From the NCBI RefSeq assembly GCF_019774615.1, contig NZ_CP081496.1:5518001-5582000 (forward strand): a stretch of DNA of 64,000 nucleotides, written 5' to 3'. The notes beneath the pieces were generated by a model. The model saw only the letters and a program-made list of their open reading frames with translations, did no database searches and was not told the DNA's origin. Positions within the stretch are counted from its first letter, which is position 1, and every line of letters starts with the position of its first letter. Both the position numbers and the translations under genes were made by a program. The DNA comes from Streptomyces sp. BHT-5-2. Lineage in GTDB: Bacteria > Actinomycetota > Actinomycetes > Streptomycetales > Streptomycetaceae. Of this stretch, positions 16,347 to 24,774 are shown piece after piece.

Positions 16347-17666
16347 TCAGTCCTTCCGTGCGGGGCGCGCCGGTTCCGGCAGCCCCAGGTGGGAGCGCAG
16401 GGTGGTCCCGGTGTATTCCGTGCGGAAGACGCCGCGCTCCTGGAGCAGCGGGACGACCCGCTCCACGAACGGGTCCAGGCCACCGGGGGTGAGGTGTGGG
16501 ACGAGGATGAAGCCGTCGGCGGCGTCGCTCTGCACGAAGGCGTCCATCTCGTGGGCGACGCTCGCAGGGGTGCCGACGAAGGACTGCCGCCCGGTGGCCT
16601 CGATGACGGTCTCCCGGATGGACAGCCCCTTGGCGCGGGAGAGCGCCCGCCACTTGTCCGCGACGGCCTGCGGGTCGGCGATCCGGACCCGGCCCCGGGC
16701 CAGCTCGCCGTCCGGGTCCGGGTCGATCTCCGGCAGCGGCCCGTCGGGGTCGTAGGAGGACAGGTCCACTCCCCAGACCTGCTCCAGGGTGAGCAGCGCG
16801 GTCTGCGGGGAGACCTGCCGGCGGCGGATCTCGACGGCCGCCTCCTGGGCCTCGGCCGCGGTGTCACCGAGGACGAAGGTCACCCCCGGCATGATCTTGA
16901 GGTCCGCGGGCCGCCGCCCGTACGCCGGGAGCCGGCGCTTGACGTCCGCGTAGAAGGCCCGGCCGGCCTCCTGGCCGCTGTGCCGGGTGAAGATCACGTC
17001 GGCGGCCGAGGCGGCGAACTCCCGGCCCTCGGCGGAGTCCCCGGCCTGGATGACGACGGGGTGGCCCTGCGGGCTGCGCGGGAGGGCGAACTCGCCGCGG
17101 ACGGTGAAGTGCGGGCCGCGGTGCTCGACCCGGTGCGGCACCCCGCCGTCCGCGCCCGAGTCCCACAACTCCCGTGCGGTGGCGAGGAATTCGGCGGCGC
17201 GGGTGTAGCGGTCGGCGCGGTCGAGGTAGCCGCCGCGGCGGAAGTTCTCCCCGGTGAAGGCGTCGGAGGTGGTGACGACGTTCCAGGCGGCCCGGCCGCC
17301 GCTGAGGTGGTCCAGGGAGGCGAACCGGCGGGCGAGTTCGTAGGGCTCGTTGAAGGTGGCGCTGACCGTGCCGGCCAGGCCCAGCCGCTCGGTGACCGCC
17401 GCCAGGGCGTTGAGGACGGTGAGCGACTCGGGCCGGCCGAGCACGTCGAGGTCGTGGATCCGGCCCTTGTGCTCGCGCAGCCGCAGCCCCTCGGCCAGGA
17501 AGAAGAAGTCGAACAGGCCGCGCTCCGCGGTGCGCGCCAGGTGCTCGAAGGAGGCGAAGTCGATCTGGCTGCCCGACCGGTCATCGGCCCAGACGGTGGT
17601 GTTGTTGACGCCGGGGAAGTGCGCGGCGAGGTGGATCTGCTTGCGGGGGCGGGGGTCGGTGCCCAT
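16347..17666 (-). CDS. LLM-class flavin monooxygenase, NtaA/SnaA/DszA-like
   Basis: A 439-residue TIM-barrel flavin-dependent monooxygenase. Family signatures are seen: an N-terminal strand HLAAHFPGVNNTTVW, ARTAERGLFDFFFLAEG, the long middle block RFASLDHLSGGRAAWNVVTT and GDSAEGREFAAS, and the C-terminal PHLTPGGLDPFVERVVPLLQ. Relatives use reduced FMN to hydroxylate or cleave C-S or C-N bonds (NTA, dibenzothiophene sulfone, S-substituted N-acetylcysteines). Its ATG overlaps the previous stop (TGATG). No dedicated FMN reductase gene is adjacent. Substrate is inferred from the operon. Confidence 0.9.
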   Translation of the reverse strand: MGTDPRPRKQIHLAAHFPGVNNTTVWADDRSGSQIDFASFEHLARTAERGLFDFFFLAEGLRLREHKGRIHDLDVLGRPESLTVLNALAAVTERLGLAGTVSATFNEPYELARRFASLDHLSGGRAAWNVVTTSDAFTGENFRRGGYLDRADRYTRAAEFLATARELWDSGADGGVPHRVEHRGPHFTVRGEFALPRSPQGHPVVIQAGDSAEGREFAASAADVIFTRHSGQEAGRAFYADVKRRLPAYGRRPADLKIMPGVTFVLGDTAAEAQEAAVEIRRRQVSPQTALLTLEQVWGVDLSSYDPDGPLPEIDPDPDGELARGRVRIADPQAVADKWRALSRAKGLSIRETVIEATGRQSFVGTPASVAHEMDAFVQSDAADGFILVPHLTPGGLDPFVERVVPLLQERGVFRTEYTGTTLRSHLGLPEPARPARKD

Positions 17667-18778
17667 CAGGAAACCTCCCGGGCGAGGGCGTAGATGCTGG
17701 CGGGGCGCGGCAGGCCGAGGTGGGCGCGCAGGGTGGTGCCCTCGTAGGAGCGGCGGAGCAGGCCGCGCTCCCGGAGGAGCGGGACGGTGCCCTCGACGAT
17801 CCGGGACAGGTCCCGGGCGGGGTCGGCGGGGCGCAGATGGAAGCCGTCGGCGGCGCCCTGGGCGTACCAGTCGCCGAGCAGGTCGGCGAGGCCGGCGGCG
17901 TCGGCCGCGGACTCCAGCTCGACCGGCAGCGAGGCCAGCACCAGCAGGGCGCCGGGGTCGCGGCCGTGCGCCCGGGCCCGCTCGCGCAGTGCGGCGCGGG
18001 CGGCGCCGGCGGTCTGCGGGTCCTCGGCCCGGACCAGCGCGACATCGGCCCGGGCGGCGGCCACCTCCAGGCGGGCCGCTCCCCCGGCTTCCGGACTTCC
18101 CCCGAACGGGGAGGGACCCCCGTCGGGCCCGCCGGTGTCCCCGGTCGCGTCGACGACGGTGACCGGCCGGCCCTGCGGCGGCCGGGGCACGATGGACGGC
18201 CCGCGGACCGAGAAGGTCCGGCCGGTGAAGTCGACGTGGTGGAGCCGGTCGCGGTCGACGAAGCGGCCGGTGGCCCGGTCGCGGATCTCCGCGTCGTCCT
18301 CCCAGCTGTCCCACAGCAGCCCGGCGACCTCGGCGACCTCGCCGGCCTCCGACCAGACCTCGGCGGACGGGGCGGCCGGATGGGGGTCCCTCCCTGTTCG
18401 AGCGAAGCCGAGCACTTGGGGGAGTCCCACGAGCGCGGCCTCGGCCTCGGTGGTGGACACCTCAACCGTCCAGCCGGCCCGGCCGCGGCTGACCCAGTCC
18501 AGGGTGGCCACGGCGGTGGAGACGTGGAACGGCTCGGTGTGGGTGGTGGTCACCGTCGGGACCAGCCCGATCCGGGCGGTGGCCGGCGCGATCCGGGCGA
18601 GCACCGCGAGGGCGTCCGGACCGGGCCCGCCGAAGCGGTCGCCGAGGGTGACGAAGTCCAGGGTGCCGCGCTCGGCGAGCCGGGCGAGCGCGGTGTAGTG
18701 GGCGGCGTCGGGGCGGGGCGGGTCCTGCGGGGCGTCCAGTGCGACGGCCAGCCGCGGCGGGTGGTGCGGTACGGGCAT
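17666..18778 (-). CDS. LLM-class flavin-dependent oxidoreductase with two repeat inserts
   Basis: A 370-residue LLM-family monooxygenase. It has an N-terminal VALDAP, LARLAERGTLDFVTLGDRF, the DWVSRGRAGWTVEVS strand and the block LLWDSWEDDAEIRDRATG. Two short stretches look foreign: VLGFARTGRDP (encoded by repeat 18382-18428) and GGPSPFGGSPEAGGA (encoded by repeat 18079-18121). Both fall where relatives, as I recall them, are shorter, and both keep the frame. It probably works with the neighbouring monooxygenase on the same or consecutive substrates. Whether the insertions impair activity is unknown. Confidence 0.85.
   Translation of the reverse strand: MPVPHHPPRLAVALDAPQDPPRPDAAHYTALARLAERGTLDFVTLGDRFGGPGPDALAVLARIAPATARIGLVPTVTTTHTEPFHVSTAVATLDWVSRGRAGWTVEVSTTEAEAALVGLPQVLGFARTGRDPHPAAPSAEVWSEAGEVAEVAGLLWDSWEDDAEIRDRATGRFVDRDRLHHVDFTGRTFSVRGPSIVPRPPQGRPVTVVDATGDTGGPDGGPSPFGGSPEAGGAARLEVAAARADVALVRAEDPQTAGAARAALRERARAHGRDPGALLVLASLPVELESAADAAGLADLLGDWYAQGAADGFHLRPADPARDLSRIVEGTVPLLRERGLLRRSYEGTTLRAHLGLPRPASIYALAREVS
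18079..18121 (-). repeat. G-rich intragenic repeat, copy B
   Basis: Read on the minus strand it begins GGGGGTCCCTCCCCGTTCG and ends GGGGGAG. It shares both ends and the central GTTCG...GAAG core with copy A (18382-18428), but lies in the opposite orientation. It is in frame inside the monooxygenase gene. Confidence 0.65.
18382..18428 (+). repeat. G-rich intragenic repeat, copy A
   Basis: On the plus strand it begins GGGGGTCCCTCCCTGTTCG, then GAGCGAAGCCGAGCACTT, and ends GGGGGAGTCCC. The ends are complementary (GGGGGTCCC against GGGAC-type bases), so it can fold. In-frame translation gives LPQVLGFARTGRDP. From memory this resembles a short repeat scattered in Streptomyces genomes. Confidence 0.65.
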
Positions 18779-18825
18779 GGTGGGGGCCTTTCCGTGCGGT
18801 AAGGGGCCAGGGCCTGGGTCGGGGT

Positions 18826-19794
18826 TCAGTCGGCGGTCCTGGGCAGTCCGGGCGGGTTGATCCGCGAGGTCGCCACGGCCTCGCCGGACAGCCCCCAGCG
18901 GGCCAGCACCCGGGCGTAGCGGCCGTCGGCGATGACCTTGCGCAGGGCCGCGGCGTACGCCCCGACCAGGCCACTGCCCTTGCCGGTGGTGGCGGCGATC
19001 TCGCCCCGGAGGTGGGCGCCGCCGCCGGAGAAGGTGCCGGCGATCTCGGTCCGGCCGGCGGCGGCGACGTGGTAGGCGACGGTCGGGTCGGGCGCGAAGT
19101 AGCCGTCGATCCGGCCCGATTGGAGCGCGAGCTGCACGTCCGAGGGCTTCTGGAAGTACTTGACGTCCACCGGCCTGCGGCCGGCCCGCTCGTCCTCCCG
19201 GCTCCAGTCCAGCAGGATCTTCTCCTGGTTGGTGCCGGAGCCGACGGCGATGGTCCGGCCCGCCACGTCCGCGGGGCCGCGCACCTTCCAGCCGCTGCCC
19301 TTCCTGGCCTCCATGGCCAGCTGGTCCAGGCGGTAGGTGGCGAAGTCGTACTTCTCCTTGCGCTCCTCGGTGACGGTGACGTTGGCGAAGACCGCGTCGA
19401 GCTTGCCGCTGTCCAGGCCGACGAAGAGGTTCTCCCAGGACAGCGGCTCGAAGTGCGGCTTCAGCCCGAGGGTGTCGGCGACGAGGGTCGCCAGGTCCTC
19501 CTCGACGCCGATGAGGGTGGTGTCGTCGGTGGCGTAGAAGGTCAGCGGGGGGCTGCTCTCGGCGCCGACACCGATCCGCAGTTCACCGGTCCGCCTGACC
19601 CGGGCGGGCACCAGCGCGGCGCTCGCCGGGTCCTTGCTGCCGCGGATGCGGTGCTGGTCGGGGCCGATGTCGAGCTTCGGGCCGCCGTTCCCCGCGGCGA
19701 CCTCCGCGCTCGCCGTGTCACCGGTGCCGCAGGCGGTGAGCAGGGCGGCGCCGGCGGCGAGGGCGAGGGCGGCGGCGAGCGTACGGCGGATCAC
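18826..19794 (-). CDS. Lipoprotein substrate-binding protein of an amino-acid-type ABC importer
   Basis: A 322-residue receptor. The lipobox is LLTAC at about residues 18-22, followed by a periplasmic-binding fold of the SBP_bac_3 type (GELRIGVGAESSPPLTF, IGVEEDLATLVADTLGL, LDSGKLDAVFANVTVTEERKEKYDFATY). It starts at GTG 19794 with GGAGG ideally spaced. It is in one operon with an ATPase and two permeases. The family binds polar amino acids, including cystine and S-substituted cysteines; the sulfur context favours the latter. A second receptor of the same family is encoded divergently at 25278. Confidence 0.92.
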   Translation of the reverse strand: MIRRTLAAALALAAGAALLTACGTGDTASAEVAAGNGGPKLDIGPDQHRIRGSKDPASAALVPARVRRTGELRIGVGAESSPPLTFYATDDTTLIGVEEDLATLVADTLGLKPHFEPLSWENLFVGLDSGKLDAVFANVTVTEERKEKYDFATYRLDQLAMEARKGSGWKVRGPADVAGRTIAVGSGTNQEKILLDWSREDERAGRRPVDVKYFQKPSDVQLALQSGRIDGYFAPDPTVAYHVAAAGRTEIAGTFSGGGAHLRGEIAATTGKGSGLVGAYAAALRKVIADGRYARVLARWGLSGEAVATSRINPPGLPRTAD

Positions 19795-19834
19795 GGGGTG
19801 CCTCCTCGGGCGGCGTACGGGGGCGGCGGTCACG

Positions 19835-20596
19835 TCACAGGACCTTCGAGAGGAAGGCCCGGGTGCGCTCGTGGCGCGGGTGGTCGAGCACCTGGGCGGG
19901 CGGACCCTGCTCGACGATCCGTCCGCCGTCCATGAAGACGACGGTGTCGGCGATCTCGCGGGCGAAGCCGATCTCATGGGTGACGACGATCATGGTGGTG
20001 CCCTGGTGCGCCAAGTCCCTGATGACGTCCAGGACTTCGCCGACCAGCTCGGGGTCGAGCGCCGAGGTCGGCTCGTCGAAGAGCAGCAGCCGGGGTTCCA
20101 GGGCGAGCGCCCGGGCGATGGCGACCCGCTGCTGCTGACCGCCGGAGAGCTGCCGGGGGTAGGCGTCCGCCTTCTCCGCCAGGCCCACCCGGGCCAGCAG
20201 CCGGCGGGCGGTGTCCTCGGCTTGCGCCCGCGGGCGGCGCTGCACCGCGACCGGTGCCTCGACGAGGTTCTCCAGCACCGTCAGATGCGGGAAGAGGTTG
20301 AAGTTCTGGAAGACGAACCCGATCCCGGTGCGCTGCTTGAGGATCTCCCGTTCCCGCAGCTCGTACAGCTTGTCGCCGGACCTGCGGTACCCGACCAGCG
20401 CGCCGTCGACGCTGATCCAGCCGCTGTCGACCTTCTCCAGGTGGTTGATGGTGCGCAGCAGCGTGGACTTGCCCGATCCGGACGGGCCGAGGACGACGGC
20501 CACCTCGCCGGCGGCGACTGCGAGGTCGATGCCGCGCAGCACTTCGTTGGACCCGAAACTCTTGTGGACGGACCGGACTTCGACCATGGCGCTCAT
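19835..20596 (-). CDS. ABC transporter ATPase, polar amino acid type
   Basis: A 253-residue ATPase with Walker A GPSGSGKST, Q-loop VFQNFNLFPH, signature LSGGQQQRVAIARAL, Walker B LLLFDEPTSALDP and the switch His in VVTHEIGFA. It energises uptake by the two permeases of the operon. ATG 20596 overlaps the upstream permease stop (ATGA). It is the only ATPase in the island and must serve both permeases. Confidence 0.95.
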   Translation of the reverse strand: MSAMVEVRSVHKSFGSNEVLRGIDLAVAAGEVAVVLGPSGSGKSTLLRTINHLEKVDSGWISVDGALVGYRRSGDKLYELREREILKQRTGIGFVFQNFNLFPHLTVLENLVEAPVAVQRRPRAQAEDTARRLLARVGLAEKADAYPRQLSGGQQQRVAIARALALEPRLLLFDEPTSALDPELVGEVLDVIRDLAHQGTTMIVVTHEIGFAREIADTVVFMDGGRIVEQGPPAQVLDHPRHERTRAFLSKVL

Positions 20597-21525
20597 CGTG
20601 CGGCCCCCTTGGCGTAGTGGCGTTCGACGTAGTGCTGGAGGACGGAGAGCACGGTGGTGAGGAGGATGTACCAGGCGGTGGCGACCATCAGCAGGGGCAC
20701 CACCCGGCCGTTCCGTCCGTAGACGACCTGGACCTGGTAGAAGAGTTCGCCGATCGCCATCACCGAGACGATCGAGGTGCCCTTGAAGAGGGAGATCACC
20801 TCGTTGGTGGCGTTCGGCAGGATCGAGCGCATCGCCTGCGGCAGCACGATCCGGCGCAGCCGGCGCAGCCGCGGCAGGCCGAGCGCGGCGGCGGCCTCCA
20901 CCTGGCCGCCGTCCACGGCCTGCACCCCGGCCCGGACGATCTCCGCGGCGTACGCGGCCTGGTGCAGTGCCAGCCCGAGGACCGCCGCGCCCATCGCGCC
21001 GACCAGCCCCATCGTGTCGAAGTGGAAGAGGCCGGGGCCGAACGGGATCCCGAAGTCCAGCCGCCGGTAGAGATAGGCGAGGTTGAACCAGAACAGCAGC
21101 TGGACGATGAGCGGGATGGACCGGAAGGCCCAGACGTAGCCGAAGGCCACCCAGCGCAGGAACGGGCTGGCGGACAGCCGCATCAGGGCCAGCACCAGGC
21201 CGAGCGCGAAGCCGAGGGCGGTGCCGTAGGCGGTCAGCTGGAGGGTGACCCCGACGGCCTTCAGGATCGTGCCGCTCGTGAAGAACCGGGCGAACACCCC
21301 CCACTCCCAGGCCGGGTTGGTGATCAGGCCGTGGGCGAACTGCGCGAGCAGCACCGCGGTCACCGCGATGCCCGCCCAGCGCCAGGGGTGGCGTACGGGG
21401 ACGACCTTCAGGGCCACCGGATCGTCCCCTGCCGGTGGTCCGGCGCGTTGCGGGACGGGCCGGGCGGCCGGGGCGGGGCCGGCGGGAGGATCGCCGGCGA
21501 GGGCGGAGTCGCTGGTCAGCGGCAT
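20593..21525 (-). CDS. ABC transporter permease, polar amino acid type (first copy)
   Basis: A 310-residue permease of the HisMQ branch: an unstructured Pro/Ala-rich N-terminus of about 45 residues, then five or so helices with the EAA loop (EAAAALGLPRLRRLRRIVLPQAMR). It contains GYVWAFRSIPLIVQLLFWFN, as in cystine/glutamine permeases. It is closely similar in plan to the second permease at 23411, implying a heterodimeric channel. Confidence 0.93.
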   Translation of the reverse strand: MPLTSDSALAGDPPAGPAPAARPVPQRAGPPAGDDPVALKVVPVRHPWRWAGIAVTAVLLAQFAHGLITNPAWEWGVFARFFTSGTILKAVGVTLQLTAYGTALGFALGLVLALMRLSASPFLRWVAFGYVWAFRSIPLIVQLLFWFNLAYLYRRLDFGIPFGPGLFHFDTMGLVGAMGAAVLGLALHQAAYAAEIVRAGVQAVDGGQVEAAAALGLPRLRRLRRIVLPQAMRSILPNATNEVISLFKGTSIVSVMAIGELFYQVQVVYGRNGRVVPLLMVATAWYILLTTVLSVLQHYVERHYAKGAAR

Positions 21526-21527
21526 GG

Positions 21528-23414
21528 TCAGTCCTCGGGGGTGAGTGCGGGGACCGGGACCGGTGGGGCGGTGCGGTCGCGGAGGAGGGTGAGCAGGGCC
21601 CGGGCGCTCGCGTCGTTCTGCCGGAGGGCGGGCGCGTTGGTACGGGGGCGGACGAAGGCACCGCTCGACCGGGCGTCGGTGTGCGGACCGAGGGCGAACC
21701 GGCGCGGGTGCGGCCGGCCGGCGCGGTCCAGGATCCGGCCGTCGGCCGGGTCGACGGCCAGCAGCCCGCCGGCGGTGGCGCGGGCGCCGTCGGCGTGCAG
21801 GGCGCGCAGCAGCCGGTCCGTGGTGCGGGCCACGGAGGGTTCCGGCAGGCGCGCCTCCACCAGGGCCCGGGCCGTGGTCCCCGGTCCCGGCAGGCTGGTG
21901 GAGCGGGCACGGAACACCCCGCGGGCCTCGTCGGCGGTGACGGTCAGCCCGGCGCCGAGGAAGCGCACCATCCCGGCCCGGGACAGCGCCGACAGCTGCC
22001 GCAGCCGGGGGCCGGGCGGCCCGGAGGCGAGGAAGCTGAAGAAGCCGTGCCACCAGGGCCCCTGGTCGCCGAGTCGGGTCAACTGGCCGTAGACCGACAG
22101 CAGCCCGAGGAAGACCGCCAGGTCGGGGCTGTGCGCGGGGTCGTGGCGGCGCTTGAGGTCGGCCTCGATGTGGCCGCGCAGCCCGGCCTGGAGCGCCGCG
22201 TCGTCGGCGTAGCGGACGCCGTCGAGCGGGTGGTCCAGCGCGTCCAGGTCGAGCCGGTCGGCCGGGTCGGGGACGGCGGCGGAGACCAGGGCCTGGAGGG
22301 CGGCACCGCCCGGTTCGCACGCGGCGTACTTCTCCTCGAAGTCCGGCCACGCCATCCGGGTGCGGTCGGCGTGGGCGGTGAACAGCCGGTGGTAGTGGGC
22401 GAAGCCCAGCTCCTTGTCGATCAGCGGCCGGACGTCCCGCCCGAAGTCGACGCCGCCGGGGCGGGCGAGCAGCGCGTCGACCTCGGCTGGTCCGAAGTAC
22501 CGTGGCAGCGGCGGCCGTTCGCCGACCGGCGGGTAGCCGATCTTGGAGTGGTAGGGCACCCCGCGCCGGGATCCGACGTGCAGCACCGGTTCCCGGCCGG
22601 AGGGGTGGTAGGTCAACTCCCCGCCGGGGCCGGTGGTGTACGTCCCGCCGCGCCCCTCGGTCAGCAGCACCATCAGGTCGACGAAGGCCAGCCCGAAGCC
22701 GCGCACCAGCACCGGCTCACCGGGCCGCAGCACGCCCAGGTCGCTGTCGGCGGTGAACGCCGGCGGCAGGTACGTCAGCCCGTGCCGGGCCGCGAACCCG
22801 CCCAACTCCCGTTCCTCCGGTCCCGGTCGGGACTCCAGGTGGCCCAGCGTCAGCACGACCGCGTCGGCCGGCAGCGGGGCGGCGCGGCCGGCCAGCCACA
22901 CCCGCTGGCGCCCCTCGCGCGGGCCGGAGACGCGTACCGCGGTCGTCCGGTGCGTGTGCACGGTGACGCCGGGCGGCAGGGCGGCCACCGCGTCCTCGTG
23001 GGCCCAGCGGAGGTAGCCGTTGAGCAGCCGGCGCCCGGCGAAGTCCCGCGGGCCCAGCGCCGCCGCGTCCCCGCCGGGGCCGGGCGGGGCGGGCAGCCGC
23101 CCCTCGCGCACCGCGCGGGCCCACTCGGCCAGCGAGGGGCCGGGGCGCACCGGCCCGGCCTGCTCGACGGTCTCGTCGGTGAACATGGTGACGTCCTCGG
23201 CCGTGGAGTTCATCCACAGCAGCGGGGACTGCTCCCGGCGCCAGATCCGGCCGCCGCCGGGCGGGTGCGGATCGACCAGGTGCAGGTCGAGCGGCGCGTC
23301 GCCCCACAACTCGGGGGCGTTGGCGGCGATCCGCTCCAGCACTCCGGTGCCCCGCGGGCCGGCGCCGACGATGACCACGGACGGCCGGGCCGGGTTGCGC
23401 GCGGCCGGGCTCAC
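21528..23414 (-). CDS. FAD/NAD(P)-binding protein (PF13454-like)
   Basis: A 628-residue flavoprotein. The dinucleotide motif GAGPRGTGVLERIA lies at about residues 17-30. Further FAD-binding blocks follow (LLWMNSTAEDVTMFTDETV, LVRGFGLAFVDLMVLLTEGRGG). The family is described as NAD_binding_9 'FAD/NAD(P)-binding' proteins without a firm reaction; relatives act in siderophore or opine-like pathways or as N-oxygenases. It is sandwiched between two permease genes with overlapping ends (GTGA). In this operon it may supply an oxidation or reduction step on the imported organosulfur compound, but no reaction can be assigned. Confidence 0.82.
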   Translation of the reverse strand: MSPAARNPARPSVVIVGAGPRGTGVLERIAANAPELWGDAPLDLHLVDPHPPGGGRIWRREQSPLLWMNSTAEDVTMFTDETVEQAGPVRPGPSLAEWARAVREGRLPAPPGPGGDAAALGPRDFAGRRLLNGYLRWAHEDAVAALPPGVTVHTHRTTAVRVSGPREGRQRVWLAGRAAPLPADAVVLTLGHLESRPGPEERELGGFAARHGLTYLPPAFTADSDLGVLRPGEPVLVRGFGLAFVDLMVLLTEGRGGTYTTGPGGELTYHPSGREPVLHVGSRRGVPYHSKIGYPPVGERPPLPRYFGPAEVDALLARPGGVDFGRDVRPLIDKELGFAHYHRLFTAHADRTRMAWPDFEEKYAACEPGGAALQALVSAAVPDPADRLDLDALDHPLDGVRYADDAALQAGLRGHIEADLKRRHDPAHSPDLAVFLGLLSVYGQLTRLGDQGPWWHGFFSFLASGPPGPRLRQLSALSRAGMVRFLGAGLTVTADEARGVFRARSTSLPGPGTTARALVEARLPEPSVARTTDRLLRALHADGARATAGGLLAVDPADGRILDRAGRPHPRRFALGPHTDARSSGAFVRPRTNAPALRQNDASARALLTLLRDRTAPPVPVPALTPED

Positions 23415-24274
23415 CGGGCACCGGCCGTGCCGCGGGCGTAGTGCCGCTCGACGAAGTACTGCCCGGCGCCGAGGACCGAGGTGACCAGGACGTACCAGAG
23501 GGTCGCCACCAGCAGCAGCGGGATCACCTGGTAGGTGCGGTGGTAGACCAACTGGACGGAGTAGAGCAGGTCCTGGACGGCGATGACGCTGACGATGGAG
23601 GTGCCCTTGAGGGTGCCGATCAGCATGTTCCCGGTCGGCGGCAGGATCGACCGCATCGCCTGCGGCAGCACGATCCGGCGCAGCCGCCGCCCGGCCCCCA
23701 GCCCCAGCGCCTGGGCGGCCTCGGACTGCCCCCGGTCGACGGAGAGGATGCCGCCGCGGACCACCTCCGCGGCGTACGCGGCCTCGTGCAGGGTCAGTCC
23801 GATGACGGCGACGGCGGCCGGCGAGAGCAGGTCGACGGTCCGGACGCCGAGCACGACCGGGTACAGCGCCCCGATGTTGAACCAGAACAGCAGCTGCACC
23901 AGGATCGGCATCGACCGGAACAGCCAGACATAGCCCCGGCCGATGCCGCGCAGCACGGGGTTGCCGGACAGCCGCAGCACGGCGAGCAGGGTGCCCAGCG
24001 CGAAGCCGAGCACCATCACCACGGCGGTCAGCCAGAGCGTCAGCCCCAGGCCGCGCAGCACGGCGGGGGTCAGGAAGTAGTCGGCGACCACGTCCCACTG
24101 GAAGGCGGGGTTGCGGACCGCGGAGGCCAGGGCGAGCGCCAGCAGGGCGAGGAGGACGGCGGCGGCCGCCCACTGGCCGGTGCGGCGGCGCGGCACGATG
24201 CGCGGGACGGCGCGGTCCGGTGGACCGGGTGGCGCCGCGGGCACGGCGGGGACGTCGAGGGTGCGGGAAGGCAT
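23411..24274 (-). CDS. ABC transporter permease, polar amino acid type (second copy)
   Basis: A 287-residue HisMQ-type permease with the EAA loop EAAQALGLGAGRRLRRIVLPQAMRS (read in parts) and GYVWLFRSMPILVQLLFWFN. It is the first gene of the operon; GGAG precedes ATG 24274. Together with the other permease it probably forms the membrane channel served by one ATPase and two receptors. Confidence 0.93.
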   Translation of the reverse strand: MPSRTLDVPAVPAAPPGPPDRAVPRIVPRRRTGQWAAAAVLLALLALALASAVRNPAFQWDVVADYFLTPAVLRGLGLTLWLTAVVMVLGFALGTLLAVLRLSGNPVLRGIGRGYVWLFRSMPILVQLLFWFNIGALYPVVLGVRTVDLLSPAAVAVIGLTLHEAAYAAEVVRGGILSVDRGQSEAAQALGLGAGRRLRRIVLPQAMRSILPPTGNMLIGTLKGTSIVSVIAVQDLLYSVQLVYHRTYQVIPLLLVATLWYVLVTSVLGAGQYFVERHYARGTAGAR

Positions 24275-24358
24275 GCGAAGGCTCCGTGGACACGTGGGTT
24301 CCAGCACGGGAGTTGAGCGCCTTCACACAGGCAGAACGGGTCGCACCCCTCAGCACGA

Positions 24359-24406
24359 CCGGCCCTTGAGGCTATGGGGAGGGCACCGCCGGTTGTCAAG
24401 GGCCGG
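24359..24406 (-). promoter_or_regulatory. Operon promoter overlapping an 11-bp inverted repeat
   Basis: On the minus strand TTGACA (24399-24394) and ATAGCC (24375-24370) are 18 nt apart and would start transcription about 90 nt before the first permease. The same bases form CCGGCCCTTGA (24359-24369) / TCAAGGGCCGG (24396-24406), so the inverted repeat brackets the promoter and could be a repressor site. Promoter assignment is by inspection only. Confidence 0.5.
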
Positions 24407-24483
24407 CCGGACACGGGGCGCACGGTGAGCGATGGATCACGTCGTGGTTGACGCGGAAACGGATGCCTGTTCCACTTGGTCGC

Positions 24484-24555
24484 ATGCATCCATGGCAGCG
24501 GCTGGTCACCCGTGACCACATCGACTTCGGTCGTGTGTGGTCGTCCTCCTGTTGA
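24484..24555 (+). CDS. Cys-terminated leader peptide (attenuator type)
   Basis: A 23-codon reading frame, ATG to TGA, ending RDHIDFGRVWSSSC-stop. This fits the short actinobacterial leader peptides with an R-x-H-(I/V)-D-x-x-R-x-x-S-x-x-C ending that precede sulfur-assimilation genes. Ribosome behaviour at the last Cys codon is thought to tune expression of downstream genes with cysteine supply. It lies about 220 nt before the GNAT gene on the same strand, and GC hairpins follow. Too short for standard gene finders. The match is by recall of the family pattern, not by a search. Confidence 0.75.
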   Translation: MHPWQRLVTRDHIDFGRVWSSSC

Positions 24556-24597
24556 GCTGACCCCCTGCCCCTGCGGCCCGCCGTTCCCGGCCGGGCC
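24503..24597 (+). promoter_or_regulatory. Attenuator-like hairpins after the leader peptide
   Basis: Inside the leader, TGGTCACCCGTGACCA (24503-24518) is a 7-2-7 inverted repeat that can fold. About 20 nt after the leader stop, GGCCCG (24575-24580) pairs with CGGGCC (24592-24597), followed by CTTTCC. The remaining leader to 24774 is C-rich and nearly G-poor, a composition that suits Rho loading. A hairpin GCTCGG/CCGAGC (24731-24748) lies just before the GNAT ribosome site. Mechanism is inferred. Confidence 0.4.
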
Positions 24598-24774
24598 CTT
24601 TCCGCGGTTTCTCCTTCCCCGCCGCGCGCCTTCACACCCGCGCCGCCGTCCGGCGCACCCCTCCCCTCGCACCACCGCGCACGCCGCACCCCGCCAACTC
24701 CCCCTTCTCCGCCCCCCGTTCAACCGGCACGCTCGGACACCGCCGAGCACCGTCACGACCACGGAGGCGCCCCG

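Noticed and set aside
24275..24360. Possible second cysteine leader peptide on the minus strand, a frame with several Cys codons (CDPFCLC...)
   Set aside because: No start codon in that frame after the predicted promoter. The only short frame with a start, MRPVLPV, has no Cys.
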